Positions 16,762-24,213 of a stretch of DNA of 33,607 bases are shown piece by piece. The notes below the pieces were generated by a model. The model was not told the DNA's origin, did not search any database, and saw only the letters and a program-made list of their open reading frames with translations. This DNA is from Rubripirellula obstinata (GTDB lineage Bacteria; Planctomycetota; Planctomycetia; Pirellulales; Pirellulaceae), in NCBI RefSeq assembly GCF_001642955.1, contig NZ_LWSK01000062.1, forward strand, positions 1 through 33,607, given 5' to 3'. A program made the translations under genes and the position numbers. Within the stretch, counting starts at the first letter, position 1; the number at the start of each line of letters is the position of its first letter.

Positions 16762-19548
16762 TTAGTGGTTAAAGACAAATTCGCGGCTATTAAGCACTGC
16801 CCAGAAAACGTCCTGTAACGCGGCGATCTTGTTTTTCTGATCATTCAGCGATGCGATCAGCTTTGTCTTCTCTTCTTGCGACGGCAAACGAGAAAGTGCT
16901 CGGACATAAATTCGATCAATGATCGTTTCAGGTGAGAGCTTTTGTTTATCCAGCCAACGGTTGATAACTTTGCCGGATACAATTTTGTTGTGTACCGAGT
17001 TGCCGTTCAAAAGGTGCAAAGCTTGCGAAAGCGAAGGGCTGGTCGATGCCTCGCAATCGCACGCGGTTGTCCTTGGCGAGCGACCGAACGCGGTCAGGAA
17101 ATAGTTTGATGTCGTCCCGTCCGCAATTTGCACCGCACGTGAACCAAGCGGCAATCCCTTGAATTTGTCTGGCGATTCGGTGACGGATGAGATGCAATCA
17201 AGCAAGCTTTCAGCCGGAATACGCCGAATCGTCGCTGATGCGTAGTTTCGTTGATCGTGGGCATTGGATTCATTTGTTTTGGTGCTGCGCCCGTACGCCT
17301 TGCTGTTGCAAATGTCACGCACCAGAGATCGAAAATCAAACTTGTAGTCGACAAGCCGCTTGCCCAATTCGTCAAACAGTTCCGGATTGCTGGGTGGATT
17401 GCTAATGCGAATATCATCGACGGGATCAACGATGCCGCTTCCCATCATGTGCGCCCAAACCCGGTTCGCGATTGATTTGGCAAAGTACGGATTGTCGGGA
17501 TTCGTCAACCAATCGGCCAACACCACTCTTCGGTCTTTGCCCTTCGTGTTTGGCCGATCCCCGCCCAGGAACGTTGGCGGGACAGGTCTTTCGGTCAGCA
17601 AATGCTTGACCTCGCCTTTAAAGCGATTGAAAACGATCTTCTCGCGGTAGTCTTCGGCGTTCTTGCGACCGACCTGGGAAAAGAACGACGCGAATCCGTA
17701 GTAGTCGTCCATGGTCCAACGATCAAAGGGATGGTTGTGACATTGGGCACATTGAGTTCGTATCCCCATGAAGACCTGAGCAACATTCTCTGCAGTTTTT
17801 AACGTGTCTCGTTCAAGCTCATAGAAATTGGTTGCCGGAGCGGAGAATGTGCCACCCGAACTGGTCAACAATTCTCGCACCATTTCATCAATGGGAACAT
17901 TGCGGGCGAATTTATCAGTCAACCAATTCGCGTAGAGGTAGGCTGATTTGTAGCTCACTTGATTGGTGCTTTTAATCATCAACAACTGAGCAAACTTCAT
18001 CGCCCAGATTTCGCTGAATTCCTTGCGATCGAGAAGCTGATCGATCAAACGAGCCCGCTTATCATCGGCTGGATCGTTTACAAAGCGATGGAATTCTTTT
18101 TCGGTCGGCAACAAGCCAACGATGTCGATGGTCGCACGCCGCAGGAACTCTTCGTCGCTGCATTGATCGCTCGGCAGCATCCGCAATTGCCCCAATTTGC
18201 GATCAACAAGTTGATCGATGTAGTTTGCGTGCGGATCAATTTTCGGAGCGTCGTATTTCAGGTTCTCTGGCAGGACCAAAACCTGGCTGCCTTGGGTGTG
18301 AGTTCCGAAACGAGCCATCACAAAGGCTTCGCCACGAAGCCCCGCGGTCACAAAACCATCGCTATCAATCGCAGCACTGCTGCTATTGTTAGAGGAAAAC
18401 GAAGCTAACCGAGTGACGTCCCGCGTGGTGCCATCTGCATAGCTTGCGATCGCCACGAACTGTTGCCCCGAAACCTCGCCTTCACCCTTGCTTTGAATCA
18501 CCGCTTGTGGCGGATAAATTGCCAGCGAAGTCGCTTCCAACGACGCAGAATCCTTGTCAGCCTTGCCCGCAGCTTTATCTGAAGCCTTATCTGCGGGAAC
18601 ACCATCCTGCAACCATTCCAGCATGGTGGCGTAGTAGTCGCTGTCCTTATCGAACAGTTTGCCGCCGGTGTGCGGTACCGCGCCGATCGATTTCTTGATC
18701 AACAAGCTTTCACTTGGGCGTGCCAGATTGATTCGCCGAACGCCAATTTCCCGAGTGATTCGGTAGTAGTCACCCGCTGGATCAAACCCAAACAGGCTAA
18801 GCCTAAACCCATCTTTCCCGCGTGATGCACCATGACAAGAACCAGTGTTACAGCCTGACCGCGTCAGCACAGGCATCACGTCTTTCGCGAAACTAACCGC
18901 AGGACGCTTGGATCCACCGGAGATTTCGATTGGGATACGCACCTTGTCATTACCGTAAGACGCGATGAGGTTGGTCTTGCCGTCGGCGATCGGAAAAACC
19001 GTGTTTTGATTCAGTTTTACGATCTTCGAGTCGCCGACCGACCAATCAACTTCTTTACTAACATCAACGGTCACGCCGCTGTCTTTCCGAATCATGGCAA
19101 CGAAACTTTGGAAATCGCGCGCGGAACCCAACTGGATCGAGGGGGGATAAACACTCAATTGATCCGCCGACTGTTTCGCCAGCGTGTCAGTCAATTGCTT
19201 CGCGGTCGATTGCCGGCCCTGGTTTGAATGCTTCGCTTCGGCGGGATCCGCCGCGGAAACTGGTGCAGAAATCAGGCTTAGGACCGTCGGAACAATAAGT
19301 GGTGTAGCGAAACTCGCCAAGAGTTTCGGCAACTCGACAAACCGAAAGTCTTGGCGACTTTCGCTACCAGTTTTCCAGCCACTAATTATTTCAACGGACC
19401 TTAGTGGCGTAGCGAAACTCGCCAAGAGTTTCGGCAACTCGACAAACCGAAAGTCTTGGCGACTTTCGCTACCAATTTTCCCGCCACTAATTATTCCGAC
19501 GGTCCTTAGTACCAGGCAGCAAATCAATAGCCATGCATTTGTTTTCAA
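16762..19548 (-). CDS. Exported DUF1549/DUF1553 protein with cytochrome-like motifs and an in-frame element insertion
   Basis: About 928 aa from a TTG at 19548. The frame stays open to an ATG at 19896 (1044 aa, ATGA overlap with the upstream stop), but that extra 116-residue part is translated palindromic repeat with no hydrophobic leader. From TTG the protein starts (M)KTNAWLLICCLVL, then 76 residues from an inserted element containing SESRQDFRFVELPKLL twice, then SLISAPVSA with a cleavage site before ADP. A domain with CNTGSCHG follows, then a BIG2-like domain, DUF1549 with CAQCHNHPFDRW, and DUF1553 to the C-terminus. These families occur by the dozen in planctomycetes, next to DUF1501 genes. 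Start and leader are the uncertain parts; the body is clear. Confidence 0.88.
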   Translation of the reverse strand: MKTNAWLLICCLVLRTVGIISGGKIGSESRQDFRFVELPKLLASFATPLRSVEIISGWKTGSESRQDFRFVELPKLLASFATPLIVPTVLSLISAPVSAADPAEAKHSNQGRQSTAKQLTDTLAKQSADQLSVYPPSIQLGSARDFQSFVAMIRKDSGVTVDVSKEVDWSVGDSKIVKLNQNTVFPIADGKTNLIASYGNDKVRIPIEISGGSKRPAVSFAKDVMPVLTRSGCNTGSCHGASRGKDGFRLSLFGFDPAGDYYRITREIGVRRINLARPSESLLIKKSIGAVPHTGGKLFDKDSDYYATMLEWLQDGVPADKASDKAAGKADKDSASLEATSLAIYPPQAVIQSKGEGEVSGQQFVAIASYADGTTRDVTRLASFSSNNSSSAAIDSDGFVTAGLRGEAFVMARFGTHTQGSQVLVLPENLKYDAPKIDPHANYIDQLVDRKLGQLRMLPSDQCSDEEFLRRATIDIVGLLPTEKEFHRFVNDPADDKRARLIDQLLDRKEFSEIWAMKFAQLLMIKSTNQVSYKSAYLYANWLTDKFARNVPIDEMVRELLTSSGGTFSAPATNFYELERDTLKTAENVAQVFMGIRTQCAQCHNHPFDRWTMDDYYGFASFFSQVGRKNAEDYREKIVFNRFKGEVKHLLTERPVPPTFLGGDRPNTKGKDRRVVLADWLTNPDNPYFAKSIANRVWAHMMGSGIVDPVDDIRISNPPSNPELFDELGKRLVDYKFDFRSLVRDICNSKAYGRSTKTNESNAHDQRNYASATIRRIPAESLLDCISSVTESPDKFKGLPLGSRAVQIADGTTSNYFLTAFGRSPRTTACDCEASTSPSLSQALHLLNGNSVHNKIVSGKVINRWLDKQKLSPETIIDRIYVRALSRLPSQEEKTKLIASLNDQKNKIAALQDVFWAVLNSREFVFNH
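19277..19509. mobile_element. In-frame palindromic element (MITE-like) with 5-bp direct flanks
   Basis: Plus-strand CTTAG occurs at 19277-19281 and again, as a direct repeat, at 19505-19509; in gene sense it is CTAAG. Between these lie inverted ends (GACCGTCGGAA and TTCCGACGGTC, each continuing with an AGTGG/CCACT block) and two 64-bp cores at 19304-19367 and 19409-19472, 105 bp apart. Each core is two hairpins with 8-bp stems and complementary loops (GCCAA, TTGGC). The inserted length is 228 bp, exactly 76 codons, and the internal period is 35 codons, so the gene's frame is kept. No transposase is encoded, so it would depend on an enzyme supplied elsewhere. Confidence 0.85.
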
Positions 19549-19892
19549 ATCCCAGAAGACACAGAGATTGCAACAGTGTTTGCGATGCGCCTCTCTCTTT
19601 GGGAAAGGTCGCGTCGAAGCGAGGGAAACTGCCCAACGCCGTGAAGGGTTTCTTAATCGTTTAACCGCGTTGGGCATCGCCCCGCGCGTCGTGCGGCACC
19701 GAACGCGTGGGGCGATGCCCACGCAGCTAAACGAATCTAACACGTGTTTTCCGAGACCAAAACTCTTCACGGCGTTGGAAACTGCCCCCTGCAACGTTCT
19801 CCCCTGACGGCCGATCAAACGTCCGGCCTCCCTCGCTGCGCGGTGGGGGAAGATGCTAACGTTCGCGGAGAAGTATCGAATTTTTAGCATGA
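19549..19892. repeat. Gap holding a nested palindrome (19633-19778)
   Basis: If the DUF1549/DUF1553 protein starts at 19548, this 344-bp gap holds no gene. CCAACGCCGTGAAG (19633-19646) faces CTTCACGGCGTTGG (19765-19778), an exact 14-bp inverted pair. Inside, 19672-19688 and 19704-19720 pair over 17 bp with one mismatch (GGGCATCGCCCCGCGCG). AAACTGCC occurs as a direct repeat beside the outer arms. The frame happens to be open across it, which produces an Arg-rich translation that I regard as spurious. Confidence 0.75.
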
Positions 19893-22448
19893 TCATTCTT
19901 GCTCCTGCATCTGTCGCAATTGCTCGAGCCTCGATAGCGCCTTGGCTTGTTTTGGCTTGGCCTTTTGCTTGGATACTTTTTTGGCCTGAACCTTTTTCGC
20001 ATTCGTCTTTGGCGGCAACGGCTTGTCGATCCTCAGCTCTCCCGTGCCATTGGTTTGCACAACGACTTCATCACCAATTTTTGCACGAGCAATACAGACC
20101 AAGGTTTTATGCTTCCCAGGCTTTGCATCTTTAGACAGAACGATTGGAAAGCTGAGCGTTTTGGTCTCCGATGTAACTGCTTGTTTGGGTGACGGACTGG
20201 TCACGCCAGCGGGAAGTCCGGCTAATTCAATTTCCACATTCTCGGGCAGGTCGCGTTTGATGTTCAAGCCAACCGAAACGATCGCTTCTGTCCCCAATTC
20301 TGCTGCAACGCGAGGAAATTCAAAGTCAAAATACTCAGCCTGAACATCCAACATGATTGCTTGAGAACTGAATGCGATGTTCCCGAACCTTCCCTTGTAG
20401 GTGGCGACTAAAATGATCGGCCATTTCCCAATCGCAGCACCTCCGTTGGCGGTCATCGGAATATCAGCTTCGACTTTACCCTTTTCAATCTTCCGGCTGT
20501 TGTTGACCGCGATGCCTGGTGGGTTGTAAAGCGTTCGCAATTGAACCTGATCCTCGAACCCTTCATCGCGGATGATCTTGACTTTCAAATTCTTGCTACC
20601 ACGACGCACAATTGGCGTTTGCGGCTGAACGAGTTCAATCTGGAAAGGCGGGGGCTCAGTGACGGCCGCCGCAGCGAAGTCGGTTCGATAGCCGAACATC
20701 ATTCTGCGGTTTTGTCCCAAGACAATTTTGTGAAGCTGGGACATGGGCAGGCTGGCAACCGAACGATCGCCCGACTTCTTTTCGGAAGCTGTTCCATGAA
20801 CGCGAAACAAACTTGATGAGTAATCCGCATCGGCAGATGCCGTTAATAAGACTGGTATTTCAGATCGTCCGGCGGGAATGGGAAACAATTTTGCGGTCAC
20901 GCCATCGGGTAAGCCATCGACCGTAAGTTCGATCTCGCCGTTGTATCCGGCGCGAGTCACCTGAGCCATTACCGCAGTGTGTGCACCGATCGGAACAGCC
21001 GCCACGGTTGCGTTGTCGCGGCGAGTTTCCTTTAGGCCAATCGAAAATGACGGAACCGCCTTCGTGAGTTCAACCCGATACTGATGCAGCTCGCTTCCGC
21101 CGCGCAGATGGTCAAATATTCTAAGTGTGTATTGACCATCGACAGGGCAGGTAAACTCGATCGACGGATCTTTCGCGGTACCAATGTCATCCGCCGACGA
21201 CAATGATTTTGAATTGGGACCAAACACATTCATGACCGCGTCAAGCGGCGACCGAAACGGTTCTCTTGCAAAGCACTGAGCACGAAACTTGTCGCCTTTC
21301 TTCGCCTGAAAAGCAAAGCAATCGTAGTCTCCTGGTTTTTCAATGACTCCGCAAAACGCCGCGGGTGCCTCGGCAATTTGAGGTTTACGGAAACTGTCGT
21401 TGGGTTCCACCTCGGTAATCATTTTCAAATCGTTGACGCGAATCCAGTTCGGCGAGGGGCTGATGCCTGTTTCGTCTTCGGTGGTCACGCCCCAGCGATC
21501 CGTGACGCGTACATGTCCGGTGGAGGATTGTTGAGGCACGGTTGGCAAAAGAGTGCTCGGCAGGTCTACGGTCGCTTCGCTGCGCGAACCATCGATCGAA
21601 ATCAATTCAGCGGTCAAGCTTTTGCCTGATTCGGTACCCGGTTTTGTCGCGACTGGAACCGCCGCGACTGGCCGGGGAAAACTGCCGACGTGAAGTCGGT
21701 AGCCACAAATCGGACCACCGACAAAAGAACTGTCGCGAACCATCACTGAGTAGACGCCATCTTTGGGCGCAACAAACGAACACACGCCGTCTTGTGCTAA
21801 CAGCGCCGAATCATCGCTCGACGCGACCTCGAAACGGCCTTCGTCCAGAATGGCAATGAAGGGATCCAGGATATTGCGGTTATTGATCGTGTAAGACAAA
21901 CGTATGCCTTCGATTTCAGCAGTCAGTCGTTGCCCCGCTTTTAAATCGAACTGGTAAAAATCGACATCTTCTCGACCAGCGATCCCTTCGATCGTGGTCC
22001 CGAAACACTTTCTGGAATGATCCCAGTCAACTTTCTGGGGCGAATCGAAACTGTTGTTCGGTTCGACCTCGTTTGTGATTGGCATCGAACCGACACCGAT
22101 CAGCTTGATGTTTGAAACGCCCGTTCGCGTGACGACTCGAATCGGATACAGACCGGGTGACAGCGCGGCGTCCGTTTTCAACTTCACGGATACCTGTTTG
22201 CCATTGATGGCTTTGACTTCGATAATTTCAACGCCCGGTTGGTCGGCGATCGCGTCGTAAGCATCGCCCAATCGCAAGCCTTTGAAAACGATGGTCGCCT
22301 CTTCGCCGCGAACGACGCCCAGCGGTTTGTTCTGTTCGATCAGCGGGAAAGAAGCGATCGCGGACGACACACCTAGCATCAGGCTGAACGCGAAAACGCT
22401 GGCCGGTCGGATACTGAACCAGTGAATATGAATTGCGGCATCTTTCAT
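19893..22448 (-). CDS. Exported protein with two pre-peptidase C-terminal (PPC) domains
   Basis: An 851-aa exported protein. The signal peptide covers the first ~33 residues (FAFSLMLGVSSAIA). Two PPC-type beta-sandwich domains are announced by the typical opening N/TEVEPNNSF (residues ~125 and ~345, the second TEVEPNDSF), each followed by DVDFYQF/DYDCFAF and a ...GxYxxxV/LRxxD-like strand. The rest appears beta-rich. The C-terminal ~45 residues are Lys/Ala/Gln-rich, possibly wall- or nucleic-acid-contacting. It lies 39 bp after the DUF1501 gene and before the DUF1549/DUF1553 gene, the usual planctomycete cluster order. Its ligand and function are unknown. The TGA at 19893-19895 overlaps the ATG at 19896, which I do not think is the start of the next gene. 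Confidence 0.9.
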   Translation of the reverse strand: MKDAAIHIHWFSIRPASVFAFSLMLGVSSAIASFPLIEQNKPLGVVRGEEATIVFKGLRLGDAYDAIADQPGVEIIEVKAINGKQVSVKLKTDAALSPGLYPIRVVTRTGVSNIKLIGVGSMPITNEVEPNNSFDSPQKVDWDHSRKCFGTTIEGIAGREDVDFYQFDLKAGQRLTAEIEGIRLSYTINNRNILDPFIAILDEGRFEVASSDDSALLAQDGVCSFVAPKDGVYSVMVRDSSFVGGPICGYRLHVGSFPRPVAAVPVATKPGTESGKSLTAELISIDGSRSEATVDLPSTLLPTVPQQSSTGHVRVTDRWGVTTEDETGISPSPNWIRVNDLKMITEVEPNDSFRKPQIAEAPAAFCGVIEKPGDYDCFAFQAKKGDKFRAQCFAREPFRSPLDAVMNVFGPNSKSLSSADDIGTAKDPSIEFTCPVDGQYTLRIFDHLRGGSELHQYRVELTKAVPSFSIGLKETRRDNATVAAVPIGAHTAVMAQVTRAGYNGEIELTVDGLPDGVTAKLFPIPAGRSEIPVLLTASADADYSSSLFRVHGTASEKKSGDRSVASLPMSQLHKIVLGQNRRMMFGYRTDFAAAAVTEPPPFQIELVQPQTPIVRRGSKNLKVKIIRDEGFEDQVQLRTLYNPPGIAVNNSRKIEKGKVEADIPMTANGGAAIGKWPIILVATYKGRFGNIAFSSQAIMLDVQAEYFDFEFPRVAAELGTEAIVSVGLNIKRDLPENVEIELAGLPAGVTSPSPKQAVTSETKTLSFPIVLSKDAKPGKHKTLVCIARAKIGDEVVVQTNGTGELRIDKPLPPKTNAKKVQAKKVSKQKAKPKQAKALSRLEQLRQMQEQE

Positions 22449-22487
22449 TGCAGAATGACTCGCTTCAAAAGGAAAAATCCTGGCCGG

Positions 22488-23825
22488 CTACGCCATCAAG
22501 GAAGTAATCAGCTTTCCGCCATCAACAATTTCGATCGGTCGATCACCCGGTGCCATCAATTCTTTGTCCGAAACAATGCCCAGCAACCGATACATCGTCG
22601 CGGCCAAGTCGGCGGGCGAAACTGGATCCGAATCGGGTTCGGCCGCGGTCGAATCCGAGGCACCGTGAATGATTCCGCCTTTGATTCCGCCACCGGCCAA
22701 CATCACGCTGAACACTTTGGGCCAGTGGTCGCGTCCGGCATCGGTGTTGACCTTAGGCGTACGCCCAAACTCGCTGGTCACCATCACCAAAGTTTCGTCC
22801 AGCATGCCGCGATCAGAGAGATCGTCAATCAAAGCGGCCAACCCTTGATCGAGAGACGGCATTGTTTTCTTCATATTGCCGGTCAAGTTTTGGTGCATAT
22901 CCCATTGTCCGTAGGTCATGGTCACCAGCCTGACGCCGGCCTCCACCAAGCGGCGTGACATCAACAAACGTTGACCTGCTTCGCTGCGGCCGTATTTGTC
23001 GCGAAGCTTGTTGTCTTCCTTGTTAATGTCAAACGCTTCCTTCGCCGCGGGCGTGTCCAGCAGATCGTAGGCTCGTTCATAAAACGTATCCATTGCACCA
23101 ACGTTGTCGGCGGTATGCATTTGATCGAAAGAATGATTCACGATCTGGAGCGCGGACTTGCGTCGGAGGAACCGCTGCTCATCGACTCCGCCAGCCAAAT
23201 TCAGATCGCGCACCTTGAAATCACCGCGAGCAGGATCGCTGCCGAGTGCGAATCCGCCGTAGCTGCTTGGCAGGTATCCCGTTCCGGCAAATTCATTGGG
23301 TACGTTCGGAATGCATACATAAGGTGGCAAATTGTTTCGGGGGCCATATTCGTGACTGACCACGGCACCGAAACTGGGGTACTGAACAGCCGGACTTGGT
23401 TTGTATCCAGTAAACATGTTGTGGACGCCGCGGGGATGAGCCGCTTCGCCATGGGTCATCGACCGAATGATGCTGAACTTGTCGGCCCGTTTGGCAAGCT
23501 GCGGAACGGTCTCGCAGAAATGTTCGCCAGTAGTGGTTTTGATCGGCCGAAGCTCGCCCCGGTATTCCAGCGGACTGTAAGGTTTGGGGTCAAAAGATTC
23601 CTGCTGGGCCATGCCACCCGGCAGAAAAACGTGGATGACGCTTTTCGCTTTTGCTTTGATCGCGTCGTACGTCTTTTGCTCGGCGAAGGCCTGACGCATC
23701 AACAAATCGGGTAGCGTTAAGCCAAAACCACTCATTGCACCGGCGGCCAGCATGCCACGTCTGCTGAGTGAGTTGCCGAAGCAAGGGTTGCGTTGACTTG
23801 GGAAACGAAAGGCAGAACGTTTCAT
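22488..23825 (-). CDS. DUF1501 family protein, Tat-type leader
   Basis: A 445-aa DUF1501 protein; the family is related in fold to sulfatase/alkaline-phosphatase-like enzymes, and its activity is unproven. The N-terminus has a twin-arginine motif (SLSRRGMLAAGAMSG) at ~19-33, so export in the folded state is likely. Family features visible are HVFLPGGMAQQESFDPKP, the HGEAAHPRGVHNMFTGY region, VTMTYGQWDMHQN, and VMVTSEFGRTPKVN...GRDHWP near the C-terminus. The start at 23825 has a good Shine-Dalgarno (GAGGAA, 8 nt before ATG), the best in this operon. It is the first gene of a four-gene minus-strand operon. Confidence 0.95.
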   Translation of the reverse strand: MKRSAFRFPSQRNPCFGNSLSRRGMLAAGAMSGFGLTLPDLLMRQAFAEQKTYDAIKAKAKSVIHVFLPGGMAQQESFDPKPYSPLEYRGELRPIKTTTGEHFCETVPQLAKRADKFSIIRSMTHGEAAHPRGVHNMFTGYKPSPAVQYPSFGAVVSHEYGPRNNLPPYVCIPNVPNEFAGTGYLPSSYGGFALGSDPARGDFKVRDLNLAGGVDEQRFLRRKSALQIVNHSFDQMHTADNVGAMDTFYERAYDLLDTPAAKEAFDINKEDNKLRDKYGRSEAGQRLLMSRRLVEAGVRLVTMTYGQWDMHQNLTGNMKKTMPSLDQGLAALIDDLSDRGMLDETLVMVTSEFGRTPKVNTDAGRDHWPKVFSVMLAGGGIKGGIIHGASDSTAAEPDSDPVSPADLAATMYRLLGIVSDKELMAPGDRPIEIVDGGKLITSLMA

Positions 23826-24213
23826 TGTAAGATTTCCTCAACACACAGCCGATGGATCAAACAAATCAGGTCAACGGGGAATTCGTTGAACCTAGGTTCG
23901 CTTGTCGCATTGGATGCTTAGGCAGGGAACGTTTGTTACGTTAAATTTGAGGCGAAACGGTACAAACGGCGGGAAGGCGGGACAGCAAAAAGTCTGCAAT
24001 CTCGGCGGCGGATTATCTTCGCTGTTGCTCATAGGCTAACGCCGCAAAATTCAAACGTCAAATATCGGCCGCGTCGTGTATACTCATGTACACCGAAGGC
24101 GAGCGATGAAAGGCGTCTTCGCGTTGCTCAATAACGTCAATCATGCGAAAAACTCTGTTATAGTAAATGGAACGACGCAGCGTTCTTCTTCATTCTAATC
24201 AATCCGTGGCTTC
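23826..24213. promoter_or_regulatory. Divergent intergenic region between DUF1501 operon and kinase gene
   Basis: This 388-bp gap must hold promoters for both directions. A -10-like TATAGT at 24159-24164 lies 50 bp before the kinase ATG, but no convincing -35 is placed 16-18 bp upstream of it. At 24076-24093 there is an imperfect dyad, GTGTA-N8-TACAC, also containing the small palindromes GTATAC and TGTACA; it could be an operator. The DUF1501 side carries its Shine-Dalgarno, but I could not pick a promoter. Confidence 0.4.

Noticed and set aside
19549-19896. N-terminal extension of the DUF1549/DUF1553 protein from the ATG at 19896
   Set aside because: The ATGA overlap is tempting, but the extra residues come from palindromic repeats, and they would bury the signal peptide far inside the chain.
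22971-23714. Plus-strand 247-codon open frame
   Set aside because: Antisense to DUF1501, which has family motifs, a Tat leader and a Shine-Dalgarno.
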